DNA from: Hahellaceae bacterium
GTDB taxonomy: Bacteria > Pseudomonadota > Gammaproteobacteria > Pseudomonadales > Oleiphilaceae
Reading direction: 5' to 3'
Length of the DNA stretch: 64,000 nt
Assembly: GCA_024234575.1 (NCBI GenBank)
Contig: JACKOB010000004.1
Location: 496,001-560,000, forward strand
Each line of letters begins with the position of its first letter. Position 1 is the first letter of the stretch. The translations under genes were made by a program, and so were the position numbers. This document shows, piece by piece, positions 1 through 9,320 of this stretch. The notes beneath the pieces are model-generated. The model searched no databases, had not been told where the DNA came from, and worked only from the letters and a program-made list of their open reading frames with translations.

Positions 1-573
1 GTTCTTCAGATTTTAGTTTCTCAGGGATTGAAACGAAATACCGCGGAAGTGCAAATGCGGCTCCTTGAAGATGATGGTGCGAACGATTTCAAAGCCTGGC
101 AGGGTGAATCCAGTGGTTTAAATGTCGAAAAGGCCGTTTTAGAAAAAACCAAAGATTACATGATTGCCAATAAAGACGATAAGTCATTTTCTCTTCTTGC
201 CTCTGATATTGGGGGGCCGTCAAAAGTTGCCCTCGTGGCAGATAGCGATTTGGATAGCTATTTGAAACTCGACCTTGATTACGATCGCTCCTGGTCTGTT
301 GTGTTGCGAGCCATTAGGGATGCAAAACTTCCTGTGGCAGATATAGATCGCAGCGAGGGGGTAGTTTACCTTGATGTTGAGGATAACGATGATAAGTGTG
401 GCTTCTTTTCCTGGTTTTGCTCGTCAGAAAAAAGTGCGCCAGAGTATGACTTTAAGGTTAACCTTAAGACTGAAAAAGATTACGTAAAAGTATATGTAGC
501 CAATATGGTTGATCCTGAGGACACCGATAGCCAGTCCAGAATTCTGGCTTTGCTTTTAGAGAATGCATCTTAA
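1..573 (+). CDS. bamC: Outer-membrane assembly lipoprotein BamC, 3' part
   Basis: The reading frame is open from base 1, so the start codon and lipoprotein signal lie outside the window and about 190 residues are seen. The C-terminal part has the helix-grip pattern of BamC: a conserved stretch around RSWSVVLRAI and SEGVVYLDVE, then a strand-rich end finishing in a helix (SRILALLLENAS). BamC is an accessory lipoprotein of the BAM machine that folds beta-barrel proteins into the outer membrane. The next gene encodes a predicted outer-membrane barrel, not the purC often found downstream of bamC. The family call rests on remembered similarity of the C-terminal domain; the short insert around CGFFSWFC is not typical. 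Confidence 0.72.
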   Translation, partial: VLQILVSQGLKRNTAEVQMRLLEDDGANDFKAWQGESSGLNVEKAVLEKTKDYMIANKDDKSFSLLASDIGGPSKVALVADSDLDSYLKLDLDYDRSWSVVLRAIRDAKLPVADIDRSEGVVYLDVEDNDDKCGFFSWFCSSEKSAPEYDFKVNLKTEKDYVKVYVANMVDPEDTDSQSRILALLLENAS

Positions 574-676
574 TTAGATTAATGGCTCGAATAACGTTCC
601 AGGGTAGGTAAGCTAAACCAATTGAAATAGGTATCATTTACCAATTAATAGAAAAATTAATACATAGGAAGTTGAT

Positions 677-1426
677 ATGAATGTTCGGAAGTTTCCACTT
701 GCGGTAGTTCAATTTGGTTTGATTGCCTTTGCAGGGCAGGTTAATGCAGACGTTCTTGGTGTAACAGCAGGTGTTAGTGGTTGGTATGCACAAAGCAGCG
801 GAAATTTGCAATCAGGTGGTGACCCTGTTGATTTAGAGGATAATTTGAACTTTAGCGAAGAAACTCTTTTAATGGTTTATGCGTCATTAGAGCATCCCAT
901 ACCAATTTTACCGAATGGCAAGTTCAAATACTTCAGTGCTGACCAGGTTGGATATGGAAATATTGATACGAACTTCCAAGGTGTCAACTTTAATGGTGAC
1001 GTTCAAACGAATCTGGATTTATCTAACTACGACTTTATTATGTATTACGAAGTCTTAGATAATTATGCCTCTATTGATCTTGGACTGAATGCAAAGGTGT
1101 TTAATGGCACATTAGCATTGCGCCAACAAAATGATGCAAAAAAAATTGTTAATGAAGATATCAACGAAGTAATTCCCATGCTTTATGGTAATGCTGAGTT
1201 AACTTTACCTTTCCTTCAGTCCTTGGCAGTTGGCTTGGAGGGGAGTGCTATGTCGCTGGGAGACAACACCGTAATGGATGTATCGGCAAAAATGAAGTTC
1301 CGGCTCGTCTTTTTGGGAATGGAGCTAGGCTACAGGCAGTTGTCTGCCCAGCTGGAGGATGTTGAAGGAATTGAAGTTGATGTTGATATGTCGGGTCCTT
1401 ATTTCTCATTAGGCGCTGTCTTTTAG
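677..1426 (+). CDS. TIGR04219-type outer-membrane beta-barrel protein
   Basis: This 249-residue protein has a clear signal peptide (basic start, hydrophobic core, likely cut after VNA at residue 24). The mature part is glycine- and aromatic-rich with alternating polar/apolar strands and ends in a terminal phenylalanine (SLGAVF), the usual C-terminal signature of a BAM substrate. The pattern resembles the TIGR04219 outer-membrane family of gammaproteobacteria, whose cargo is unknown. An AGGAAG ribosome site lies just before the ATG. It sits about 100 bp after bamC on the same strand and may be co-transcribed. The family name is from memory; the barrel location is a firmer inference. Confidence 0.68.
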   Translation: MNVRKFPLAVVQFGLIAFAGQVNADVLGVTAGVSGWYAQSSGNLQSGGDPVDLEDNLNFSEETLLMVYASLEHPIPILPNGKFKYFSADQVGYGNIDTNFQGVNFNGDVQTNLDLSNYDFIMYYEVLDNYASIDLGLNAKVFNGTLALRQQNDAKKIVNEDINEVIPMLYGNAELTLPFLQSLAVGLEGSAMSLGDNTVMDVSAKMKFRLVFLGMELGYRQLSAQLEDVEGIEVDVDMSGPYFSLGAVF

Positions 1427-1473
1427 TCCGATAGTTCAGCTTAAGCCGTTTGGCTCGTTTACAGGAGTATTAA

Positions 1474-2481
1474 GTGAAGATTTTAGTAACAGGCACTGCA
1501 GGATTTATCGGTTCAACATTGGCTATAAGGTTGCTTGAGCGTGGTGATGAAGTTATTGGTGTCGACAATGTAAACGACTATTATGACGTGAGCTTAAAGT
1601 ATGCTCGGTTAAAACGACTTGAGAAATATGAAAAGTTTAAAGATGTGCGTTTGGATATTGCTGATAGCGCGCACATGGCAAAACTTTTTGCTGATGAGAA
1701 ACCTGACAAAGTGGTAAATCTTGCGGCTCAGGCGGGTGTCAGGTACTCGTTAGAGAACCCTCAGGCGTATATTGACGCGAACATCACAGGATTTACTAAT
1801 ATTCTTGAAGGGTGCAGACATAACAATGTAAAGCACCTGGTTTATGCTTCGTCCAGCTCTGTGTATGGCGCTAACGAAGCGATGCCGTTCTCGGTGCACG
1901 ATAATGTTGATCACCCTGTTAGCCTTTACGCTGCATCGAAAAAAGCAAATGAACTAATGGCCCACACCTACAGCCATCTCTTTGCACTGCCAACAACCGG
2001 GCTGAGATTCTTCACTGTTTATGGCCCATGGGGCAGGCCTGATATGGCATTGTTTATTTTTACGAAAAAGATCTTGAGTGGTGAGCCTATCGACGTCTTT
2101 AATTATGGTAATCATAAACGGGACTTTACCTATATTGATGATATTGTAGAAGGTGTTATCAGAACGCTGGACAATGTTGCGCAACCGAACGCGAATTGGA
2201 GCGGTATGGAGCCAGATCCTGGAACCAGTAAAGCTCCCTATCGGATATACAATATCGGAAGTAATAGGCCGGTCGAGTTGATGCGATATATTGAAATTCT
2301 CGAAGAGTGCCTGGGTAAAAAAGCCGAAAAAAATCTGCTGCCACTGCAACCTGGCGATGTGCCGGATACCTATGCGAACGTTGATGCGCTGGTCAATGAT
2401 GTTGGTTACGCGCCAGCTACGCAAATCGAAGACGGTGTAAAGAAGTTCGCTGAATGGTATCTTGATTTTTACGGACATTAA
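1474..2481 (+). CDS. NAD-dependent nucleotide-sugar epimerase, UDP-glucuronate 4-epimerase type
   Basis: A short-chain dehydrogenase-fold epimerase of 335 residues. The N-terminal NAD site reads TGTAGFIG (G7, G10, G13). The catalytic triad region is visible as YASSSSVYG (about 124-132) and Y152-x3-K156 in LYAASKK. The [12 protein letters not shown] segment after the second strand is typical of UDP-glucuronate 4-epimerases (LpsL/CapI type), which make UDP-galacturonate for surface polysaccharide. Translation starts at GTG, with AGGAG six bases upstream. No other polysaccharide genes are adjacent, so the end product cannot be deduced. A different sugar specificity is possible. Confidence 0.85.
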   Translation: MKILVTGTAGFIGSTLAIRLLERGDEVIGVDNVNDYYDVSLKYARLKRLEKYEKFKDVRLDIADSAHMAKLFADEKPDKVVNLAAQAGVRYSLENPQAYIDANITGFTNILEGCRHNNVKHLVYASSSSVYGANEAMPFSVHDNVDHPVSLYAASKKANELMAHTYSHLFALPTTGLRFFTVYGPWGRPDMALFIFTKKILSGEPIDVFNYGNHKRDFTYIDDIVEGVIRTLDNVAQPNANWSGMEPDPGTSKAPYRIYNIGSNRPVELMRYIEILEECLGKKAEKNLLPLQPGDVPDTYANVDALVNDVGYAPATQIEDGVKKFAEWYLDFYGH

Positions 2482-2492
2482 GCAGTAAATTC

Positions 2493-2522
2493 ATGGACGT
2501 TATCTTAGCCGACTACGTCCAT
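2493..2522. terminator. Hairpin between convergent genes
   Basis: Eight-base arms ATGGACGT and ACGTCCAT (2493-2500 and 2515-2522) flank a 14-base loop. The hairpin sits between the ends of the convergent epimerase and radical SAM genes and overlaps the last codons of the latter. There is no U-run, so terminator function is only suggested by position. Confidence 0.3.
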
Positions 2523-3128
2523 AAAGCGTTCTTTGAAGTGTACTCCCATTTTTTCTGCTAATTGTTTGCATTTAGGAATATCAACGCCTTCCAATCCATT
2601 TATTGCCGATACGGATACTTCATCAATCCACTTGGTTGCTTCTTGCGAGAACGCTAGCATCGCTTCCCATGAGCCTTTCAGTCCAGGTTTGCAGTGTAAA
2701 TTGTAAGTCTCTTCATCTTGTGCGTTCAAAGAAATCGAGAGGGCGTCGACACATTTAGACAGCTCGGGCAAAATATTGCGTTTGTTGGCAAGGTTGCCGA
2801 GGCCATCCGTATTAACTCTTACACGACCACCTTTGGCTTTGACCCACGTGGCAATTTCCAGCAGTGGTTTAAGGCGTAATGTTGGTTCTCCATAGCCACA
2901 AAATACAATTTCATTGTATTGTTTAGGATCATTGATGGCATCAATAACCATGGTGGCAGTAGGCGGTTTTTCAAGGCTCATATCATAGTCGTGAACCATC
3001 CAGGTGCCATTGTGCTTTGGACAAAAATCACAAGTTAGCGTGCAGTTGTTTCCCAGGTTTATGTAGAGGCTGTCGCGTATCGTATAGACGTAGGTATCAT
3101 GGTCTGTGAGGGTTTCGGTTTTTGTCAT
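2505..3128 (-). CDS. Radical SAM protein, TatD-associated type
   Basis: A 207-residue radical SAM protein. The iron-sulfur motif is C29-x3-C33-x2-C36 (CTLTCDFC), followed by GYGEP at 78-82 for S-adenosylmethionine binding and the SISLNAQ segment common in the fold. The length and the C-terminal part (KCKQLAEKMGVHFKERFMD) resemble the family usually found next to, or fused with, TatD-type nucleases (TIGR04038). Its reaction is unknown. No tatD gene lies in the window. It is transcribed towards the epimerase gene and its start lies about 140 bp from tRNA-Val. A QueE-like 7-carboxy-deazaguanine synthase is a less likely alternative. Confidence 0.75.
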   Translation of the reverse strand: MTKTETLTDHDTYVYTIRDSLYINLGNNCTLTCDFCPKHNGTWMVHDYDMSLEKPPTATMVIDAINDPKQYNEIVFCGYGEPTLRLKPLLEIATWVKAKGGRVRVNTDGLGNLANKRNILPELSKCVDALSISLNAQDEETYNLHCKPGLKGSWEAMLAFSQEATKWIDEVSVSAINGLEGVDIPKCKQLAEKMGVHFKERFMDVVG

Positions 3129-3220
3129 AGTGCTGCTTTAATTTGGTGAATTGTGCTCGAATTGTAGCGGCAATACGGGCAGGCTAACTTAGCATCGATC
3201 AACTATTTCAACGAAATTTG

Positions 3221-3249
3221 TTGCAGAGGAAAAATAACTTTGTTAAATT
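3221..3249 (+). promoter_or_regulatory. Sigma-70 promoter of tRNA-Val
   Basis: The -35 TTGCAG (3221-3226) and -10 TAAATT (3244-3249) are separated by exactly 17 bases. A GC-rich discriminator (ACGCGCC) follows, as is common for stable-RNA promoters under growth-rate control. The predicted start, near 3257, is about 10 bases before the mature tRNA. Confidence 0.6.
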
Positions 3250-3266
3250 ACGCGCCTCTTCGAGAC

Positions 3267-3343
<77 letters not shown>

Positions 3344-3442
3344 ACCATATCAATTTCTTATATTGTCTACCAAATTACTCGCACCAAGCACACGTCTCCT
3401 ATTATAAAAGCACAATCAAAATTTGTACATTTAGGCAATTAC

Positions 3443-4882
3443 TTACGGTAGAACTGTCGTTATCACCAATGCCGAATTACCCGGCAGCGTATATGCTATG
3501 GGTGTGGCAAGGTCATAGTCAATCGTTTCTGTGGGAAGGGGTAGACTGCTGTTAGAGAGCTTATATATACCTTCGCTATAAAGATAATGGCTGAATTGTC
3601 TTGTGTTGCTTTCTGGTAATTGTAGGCTGAACCGAATAGGAGCAGTTGATCTGTTAACTGCGGCGATTGTCCAGCCACTTTCTGGCAATTGAGCTGCTGT
3701 TAAGCGAAATAGCGGCTCTGTGCTGGTAACATTGAAGATATAACTCCCTTTAGGAACGCTCCGCGAGAGAGTGGCCCAAAGGTAGTACCAGGGCCTCACG
3801 GTGAGCCCTTGATTGGAATTTCTCCACATGCCATTGTTAAAACCGGGATACGAATTGTCATCAAGCATCCAGGCGCTGATGCCTGAAATGCCTGCGTTCA
3901 TGGCTTGAATCGCAAAGTCTGCCATTTTTACGCCATAATCAAATTCATCCATTAAGGTTAGCGGTGTTACGCCAGCCTCAGTTAGTACAACTGGCTTGCT
4001 GGCACCCGCAGGATCATTCGTTAGCACATATTGGTTTTTGGCTAAAACCAAGTCCTCCACCGCACCTTCTCTAACCAAGGTGTCGTCTGGATAGCCGTGA
4101 TAGTCGTAGGCTCCTAAGGTATCATGTAGATAATCAACCGCACCTTCGTGCCATCGAGGATCGCCAGACTCATCACTGCCCATCAGTGTTAAATCAGTGC
4201 TTTGCATGAGACTGTCAAGCGCGATTTTTGTTTGCAGAAGCGCCTCTTTCCAGCTATTCCAGTCGACTACTTCGAGGTTTGGCTCGTTACCCATAACAAA
4301 ATAACGAATCGTGTTGTAGCCCTTAGGGTGGATAAGGTAATTAAGTGAAGCCGAGATAGCGGAGGCGTAATTTGGGTCGGTAATAGACTCAATTCCAGGT
4401 GTTTTTAGCCAGTCTCTCTCTGGTTGTCCCGGTGTACCGACTCCCCAGTCCGTAAGGATTACCGTGATATTTTGGCTTTGACAATAGTCCAGAACACGAT
4501 AGAGCTGCTGCATAGCAGGACTATCCCAGTTATAGTGACCGTTATTGTAATACCATTGCGTTAAAATCATGATGCGAACTAAGCCCGGACGCATCCAGCT
4601 GACTCTGGCCTTAATAGTGTTGAAGTCATCCTCGCTGGGACTGTTATTGGTATAGCTATAGGTATCCCATTCGCCGCCGATACCTAAGAAAGGTTGCTGA
4701 TATAGAGTTTTATAAGTGATGGGTATAACGCTATTCTCTTTTGATTCTGGGGCTATAAGGGGAGGCGAGGTAACTGCACTTTCCGTGCTGGTATTGTCAG
4801 ATTCTGATGAGCACCCCTGCATAACCATGAGTAATGCACCGAACACAAAGAAATGAATATGCCTTAGTATTGTTGCAGCCAT
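3443..4882 (-). CDS. Clan GH-A glycoside hydrolase-like lipoprotein
   Basis: This 479-residue protein starts with a signal sequence ending in VMQGC, so Cys24 is probably lipidated. A serine/threonine-rich linker (about 25-52) follows. The rest looks like a (beta/alpha)8 glycosidase: RPGLVRIMI and VILTDWG strands, the acid/base motif GNEPN with Glu200, and the nucleophile strand VVLTEAG with Glu302. A beta-sandwich-like C-terminus (about 400-479) follows. Families 5, 30 and 39 share this layout and the exact family cannot be set. It would act on polysaccharide at the cell surface. It lies alone beside tRNA-Val, not in a polysaccharide cluster. The lipobox -3 residue (Met) is unusual. Confidence 0.7.
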   Translation of the reverse strand: MAATILRHIHFFVFGALLMVMQGCSSESDNTSTESAVTSPPLIAPESKENSVIPITYKTLYQQPFLGIGGEWDTYSYTNNSPSEDDFNTIKARVSWMRPGLVRIMILTQWYYNNGHYNWDSPAMQQLYRVLDYCQSQNITVILTDWGVGTPGQPERDWLKTPGIESITDPNYASAISASLNYLIHPKGYNTIRYFVMGNEPNLEVVDWNSWKEALLQTKIALDSLMQSTDLTLMGSDESGDPRWHEGAVDYLHDTLGAYDYHGYPDDTLVREGAVEDLVLAKNQYVLTNDPAGASKPVVLTEAGVTPLTLMDEFDYGVKMADFAIQAMNAGISGISAWMLDDNSYPGFNNGMWRNSNQGLTVRPWYYLWATLSRSVPKGSYIFNVTSTEPLFRLTAAQLPESGWTIAAVNRSTAPIRFSLQLPESNTRQFSHYLYSEGIYKLSNSSLPLPTETIDYDLATPIAYTLPGNSALVITTVLP

Positions 4883-5125
4883 TTTTCATGCCTTAACCTC
4901 TTTGAATGAGCTTCAAAACTAGCAGCACTGGCGCAATAAATTAAGTTTTAAATGGTTGTATTCGACTAAAGGTTTAGGGTTCATGCTCGAAACAGTTGGC
5001 CTCATTATTAATTTCCAGCATTTTCTTTTGATATCTGCTTGCCTTGAGTTATTCTTAAAACTCAACTTATCGGTATTGAAAACCGGTAAACAGAGATAAG
5101 CGCAACCTCTTAGTTCAAGGTATCT

Positions 5126-5539
5126 ATGAAGTATCTGGAGAGTTTCTATAAGAAGCTGGGAATCTATCGGCAGAAGCACAATCTTTCTTTGGAAGATATT
5201 GCGACCTTATGTTTTGTAGATGACAAAACGGTGGCAAGTTGGGAGTCCGATCAAACAAAATTACGCACATATCCTACCTTGCCACAATTAATAGATTTGT
5301 GTGTAGGCTTAAAGGTTGCGATGGATACTTTTCTGGATGTTCAAAATAACGACGATGGCCAACTGGAACTTCCCGGATTGCGTTTTATTGAAGAAAGCGA
5401 CCTGTCCAGTTCGTTGGATGCATTAGGAAAAGAAATCGAAAAAGTGCTGCCATCAGAGCAGGAGCTTGAATTACTAAAGCGTTTTCGCAAAAGCGATGAC
5501 GAAAATCGAAAGCTTATTATTCAGCTAATGAGTGCCTAG
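5126..5539 (+). CDS. Helix-turn-helix (XRE-like) DNA-binding protein
   Basis: A 137-residue protein with an N-terminal Cro/C1-type helix-turn-helix of about 65 residues: RQKHNLSLEDIATLCFVDDK, then SWE and a third helix ending LDVQNN. The C-terminal half (about 85-137) is acidic and helical, with a leucine pattern (SEQELELLKRFRKSDDENRK) that could mediate dimerisation. There is no signal peptide or enzyme motif. The start is set by ATG with AAGG a few bases upstream. Targets are unknown. The next gene is convergent. Presumably a cytoplasmic regulator; the function is inferred only from the fold. Confidence 0.7.
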   Translation: MKYLESFYKKLGIYRQKHNLSLEDIATLCFVDDKTVASWESDQTKLRTYPTLPQLIDLCVGLKVAMDTFLDVQNNDDGQLELPGLRFIEESDLSSSLDALGKEIEKVLPSEQELELLKRFRKSDDENRKLIIQLMSA

Positions 5540-5598
5540 TGGGGTAGTTCTTAAAAAGCCTTTCAATTACTACTCCCTTTACTCCAGCTTATCGTTGA

Positions 5599-5868
5599 CT
5601 ACTCCAATCCAAACTTGTCTTGCCTATCGTGGCTTTCTTGCGCTTTTTCAAACTCTTGAATGGCCTTCACGAGCTTTGCATGTTCTGTGCCGCCGCTACC
5701 TGAATGAAGGTAAACTTTTAGTATGTCGATGACATGAACGGCTTTTTCGAATCGATAATTTAAGCTTAACAACGACTTCGCAACAAAATTTTTATCGTCA
5801 CCCGACTCACGCATTTTTACTGCGGTATCAAGCGCCTGTAAAAGCTGTTCTCTGGTTGGGATGCCCAT
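5599..5868 (-). CDS. Small conserved protein of unknown function
   Basis: An 89-residue helical protein opening with PTREQLLQALDTAVKMRE and containing AKSLLSLNYR. It recalls short uncharacterised proteins of Pseudomonas-like bacteria with the same opening, but no function is known. There is no signal peptide, membrane segment or cysteine. The region YLHSGSGGTEHAKL could be a flexible loop. It is convergent with the helix-turn-helix gene and in the same orientation as the next hypothetical gene. Coding is supported by the well-behaved helical composition and by a plausible GAGGT site upstream of the ATG. Confidence 0.6.
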   Translation of the reverse strand: MGIPTREQLLQALDTAVKMRESGDDKNFVAKSLLSLNYRFEKAVHVIDILKVYLHSGSGGTEHAKLVKAIQEFEKAQESHDRQDKFGLE

Positions 5869-5989
5869 AGCAGACCTCTTGAAGAGATAAATGTATGTTT
5901 ATTGCTTAAAGAATAGATCAATTTTTAGGAAGGAACAGCAGTTAGAGCTCACTGACGCCAATTTTAAGCGCCAGTGACAAGCAGAGTAG

Positions 5990-6520
5990 TTATTGAAGCG
6001 CAGGCAGTGTCAGTTGTGATGCGGAACCGATAAATTCTGTCGTCGCAGTGCTGGACTGAATGGTGTATTTGTCAATGGCAGTGAGGCTCATCAGTGAGTT
6101 GTTACCAATATAAAACCCGCCGGACACCATTATGCTAACGTTTTTAATAATGACCTGGCCTGTGTAAGTGGCGCTCTCATCGTTAACGTCGTATTTTAAG
6201 ATGGTTATTTTATTTCCGCCCAGGTTATTAATTTGCCCCAGTACCAAAGATTCTAAATAGCTTTTTCTATCAATATCTGTCTGTAATGTCTGCTCCTGAC
6301 AATCAGCCCTTAAGAAAGAATCTTTTAGCGAAAGTTGCGCAGAGTAGGTGCTGTCGTTGTTTTTTAGTAGCCCAATTTTTTGCGGATACTTGGGGAATAC
6401 CACTTGATGTTCACAGTTTGGGGGGTCGAAGACAAACAGCGATGCATAATGCATGGGCTCTTTGAAATCGTAGAAAGCCATGAGTAGCGGAGAAACAAGT
6501 GCTGAAAGTGATAGTGACAT
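5990..6520 (-). CDS. Hypothetical protein, possibly exported
   Basis: I do not recognise this 176-residue protein. A strong ribosome site (GGGGAAG) precedes the ATG. The N-terminus is hydrophobic (LSALVSPLLMAFYDF) and might act as a weak export or membrane signal, but no positive charge precedes it. Two cysteines (in DPPNCEHQ and RADCQEQ) could form a disulfide. The C-terminal half is rich in Ser, Thr and Ile, with alternating beta-strand character. It lies downstream of galU after a 250-bp gap containing a hairpin, so it probably has its own promoter. Confidence 0.5.
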   Translation of the reverse strand: MSLSLSALVSPLLMAFYDFKEPMHYASLFVFDPPNCEHQVVFPKYPQKIGLLKNNDSTYSAQLSLKDSFLRADCQEQTLQTDIDRKSYLESLVLGQINNLGGNKITILKYDVNDESATYTGQVIIKNVSIMVSGGFYIGNNSLMSLTAIDKYTIQSSTATTEFIGSASQLTLPALQ

Positions 6521-6710
6521 AACTTCCCCCTGCGGTTTTACGCGCGCCAGAGATTGAGTCAGGCATTAAAGGTGTTGCCAACGCAACCAAGCTTTAATAA
6601 GTCAATCTCAGTATAGGTGGGTATTCGAATGGTTGAGAGGGGCTTTGACAATACTTAACAATTACACAACTTTAGGTTGCAGTGGATACATATTGTTACA
6701 TAAGGGGATA

Positions 6711-6734
6711 CAGCCAGGGCGTAGCTTCTGGCTG
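6711..6734 (-). terminator. Hairpin downstream of galU
   Basis: Arms CAGCCAG (6711-6717) and CTGGCTG (6728-6734) pair perfectly around a 10-base loop, about 40 bases beyond the galU stop. No U-run follows on the minus strand, so it may be a weak or factor-assisted terminator or an mRNA-stabilising end. Confidence 0.4.
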
Positions 6735-6774
6735 TGATTTATAGGCGATTTAAGTATCTTAGCTAAAACAGAAA

Positions 6775-7605
6775 TTAAGATTTATAGATGTTGTTATAAA
6801 CAAAGTTGGTTGCCTCCACAAAGCCATCGATACTACCGCAATCGAAGCGTTTGCCTTTGAACTTGTAGCCTAGGACGCAACCATTTTGTGCTTGTGTAAG
6901 TAATGCATCAGTAATTTGAACTTCGCCATTTTTACCGGGAGGCGTATTTTCGATGATATCGAATATATCTGGCGTGAGTATGTACCGACCGATTATTGCA
7001 AGGTTGCTTGGTGCTTCTTCAGGCTTAGGTTTCTCTACCATATCGGTGATGTGATAGAGACCATCTTTGATAGCTTCGCCCGAAATAACACCATATTTAT
7101 CGGTTTGGTCAGCGGGTACTTCTTGAATGGCAACGATGCTGCATCGGAACTGCGCGTAAAGTTTTGCCATTTGCTCGAGAACGCCTGGGCCTCCAGCTTC
7201 ACCAAAACAAAGATCATCCGCCAGTACCACGGCAAAAGGGTTGTCCCCAATGAGGTTTCGGCCTGAGAGAATGGCATGACCAAGGCCTTTCATTTGATTT
7301 TGACGCGTAAAAGCGAAACGGTTTTTTTCAATTAATTTTCTGATAGAGCCCAGAAGTTCTTCTTTGCCTGTGCCGATAATCTGATGTTCCAGTTCGTAGC
7401 TCGTATCGAAATGATCAGCTATCGCTCTTTTGCCGCGACCGGTAACAAATCCAAAATCGTTCATACCTGCTTCCACGGCTTCTTCAACACCGTATTGAAC
7501 GAGCGGTTTATTAACGATAGGAAGCATTTCTTTTGGCATTGCTTTGGTCGCAGGTAAAAAGCGTGTTCCGTAACCGGCAACAGGGAAAAGACATTTTTTA
7601 ATCAT
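6775..7605 (-). CDS. galU: UTP-glucose-1-phosphate uridylyltransferase GalU
   Basis: A 276-residue nucleotidyltransferase that makes UDP-glucose from UTP and glucose-1-phosphate. The pyrophosphorylase signature GYGTRFLPATKAMPKEMLP covers residues 11-29. The catalytic segments VVLADDLCF and VEKPKPEEAP and the sugar-binding end (GKRFDCGSIDGF) are all present. Length is normal for bacterial GalU. UDP-glucose feeds surface polysaccharide and is the precursor of UDP-glucuronate, the type of substrate expected for the epimerase at 1474. It is divergent from zwf; the two genes share a 245-bp promoter region and compete for the glucose-phosphate pool. Confidence 0.96.
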   Translation of the reverse strand: MIKKCLFPVAGYGTRFLPATKAMPKEMLPIVNKPLVQYGVEEAVEAGMNDFGFVTGRGKRAIADHFDTSYELEHQIIGTGKEELLGSIRKLIEKNRFAFTRQNQMKGLGHAILSGRNLIGDNPFAVVLADDLCFGEAGGPGVLEQMAKLYAQFRCSIVAIQEVPADQTDKYGVISGEAIKDGLYHITDMVEKPKPEEAPSNLAIIGRYILTPDIFDIIENTPPGKNGEVQITDALLTQAQNGCVLGYKFKGKRFDCGSIDGFVEATNFVYNNIYKS

Positions 7606-7850
7606 TTGGCAGAGTCCAGGACTAATGTGACAGAAATGGGTGTCTTCTGACCGCGACAGGAATCAATCAACAAGCATGTGAGTTGGTGCTAAACCAAAGC
7701 TGGCAGCGTTAATTGCCATTGAGTCTGTTGAGGTGAGGCCTGTTCGGGTTGATTTAATCGGTAGTTTAAAGGAGATAAGGGTGTTCTTAAAGCATAATGC
7801 GGGTATTTCTGCTTCAATTAGGTTTAAGAGCAACCGCGAGGGATTTGTTT

Positions 7851-9320
7851 ATGATTTCGATTTGTAGAACCCCATTTGTTTTAGTGATATTTGGTGGGGT
7901 GGGCGATCTGTCTGAAAGAAAGCTATTTCCCAGTTTGTACAATATGTTTTTGGATGGCTTGCTTTGTGTCGATAGTCGAATCCTGCTGGCTTCCAGGTCA
8001 CCTCTGGGTGAAGTAGAACTTGATCAGTGGGTTGCCAATGCGCTGGCGAAAACGACTCGCTCAGGCAGTGAGCATGATATCAATGTGAAGTCGTTTCGAC
8101 AGATGGTCAGTTATGTTCGCCTGGATGCGAACAACCCCGAGCATTTTTTAGAGCTGGCCTCTCGGATCGGTGATCGGCAGGTGCCGGTTATCTTTTATCT
8201 GGCGACGCGATCTGACTTATATTCAAATATTTGCCAATTCCTGGCGCAAAGTCATTTGAACACAGCTTCTAGCAGAATCGTTCTTGAAAAGCCGATTGGC
8301 ATGGATTTACAAAGCTCTCAGTGTCTCGCCGAAACGGTAGATCAGTATTTTGATGAAAAACAAATTTATCGAATCGATCATTACTTAGGTAAAGAGACCG
8401 TACAAAATTTACTCGTTCTTCGGTTTGCGAACTCGATATTCGAAACCCAGTGGAATCAAAAATATATCGATCATATTCAAATTACTATTTCTGAAACCAT
8501 TGGCGTGGAGGGAAGGGCTGGATTTTACGAAAAAGTCGGTGCATTACGGGACATGGTGCAAAATCACCTGCTGCAGCTTCTTTGCATCACCGCCATGGAA
8601 CCACCCTCCAGGCTTCATCCTAATGCTGTCCGTGATGAAAAGGTGAAAGTTTTGCAAGCGTTACGACCGATTGTTGGCAATGATATACATGCCAAGGTGG
8701 TGCGTGGTCAGTATCGTGATGGCGTCAGTCATGGACAAGCGGTTGTAGGGTACTTAAAAGAAGATGGTGTTGTGAATGACAGCAACACTGAAACTTTCGT
8801 TGCGCTTAAAGTTGAAATTGATAACTGGCGTTGGGCTGGCGTTCCGTTTTACTTGCGTACCGGCAAGCGGCTGACTAATCGTGCTTGTGAGATCGCGGTG
8901 CATTTTAAAGAGGTGCCGCATAGTATTTTCGATATAGAGAATAAAAACACGATGGCGAATAAGCTCATTTTTAGGCTGCAGCCTGATGAGGGGGTTCGTT
9001 TAAGTGTGTGTGAAAAACGTGCAGGGCCAGGGATGAGTGTTAGCTCAACTAATCTGAGTTTAAATCCGGACAGAGCAAGAAAAAATAGAGTCCCCGATGC
9101 CTATGAGCGGCTTTTGGGGGATGTCATTATTGGAAACCAAACTCTATTTGTCAGAGAAGATGAGCTGATGGCCGCATGGGAGTGGCTAGACCCAATAATC
9201 TCGCAATGGCAAAAAACTGAACAACCCCCAGAGCCATATACTTCAGGAACCTGGGGGCCTGCGGCGGCAACACTGCTTTTAGCTAAGGACGGAAGACTTT
9301 GGGATGAAGTTGGTTTATAG
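7851..9320 (+). CDS. zwf: Glucose-6-phosphate 1-dehydrogenase
   Basis: Oxidises glucose-6-phosphate to 6-phosphogluconolactone with NAD(P), the entry to the pentose phosphate and Entner-Doudoroff routes. Counting from the ATG at 7851, the coenzyme loop is FGGVGDLSERKL (14-25), EKPIG lies at 145-149 and the active-site signature DHYLGKE at 175-181. An in-frame ATG at 7797 adds 18 residues with no family counterpart. The 7851 start has GAGGG upstream and gives the usual 489 residues. The common Ala-Thr of the coenzyme loop is Gly-Val here, a mild variation. pgl and edd/eda do not follow. Confidence 0.93.
   Translation: MISICRTPFVLVIFGGVGDLSERKLFPSLYNMFLDGLLCVDSRILLASRSPLGEVELDQWVANALAKTTRSGSEHDINVKSFRQMVSYVRLDANNPEHFLELASRIGDRQVPVIFYLATRSDLYSNICQFLAQSHLNTASSRIVLEKPIGMDLQSSQCLAETVDQYFDEKQIYRIDHYLGKETVQNLLVLRFANSIFETQWNQKYIDHIQITISETIGVEGRAGFYEKVGALRDMVQNHLLQLLCITAMEPPSRLHPNAVRDEKVKVLQALRPIVGNDIHAKVVRGQYRDGVSHGQAVVGYLKEDGVVNDSNTETFVALKVEIDNWRWAGVPFYLRTGKRLTNRACEIAVHFKEVPHSIFDIENKNTMANKLIFRLQPDEGVRLSVCEKRAGPGMSVSSTNLSLNPDRARKNRVPDAYERLLGDVIIGNQTLFVREDELMAAWEWLDPIISQWQKTEQPPEPYTSGTWGPAAATLLLAKDGRLWDEVGL

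Noticed and set aside
4919..5179. 86-codon minus-strand frame before the helix-turn-helix gene
   Set aside because: It overlaps the start of a better-supported gene, has no ribosome site and an odd composition.
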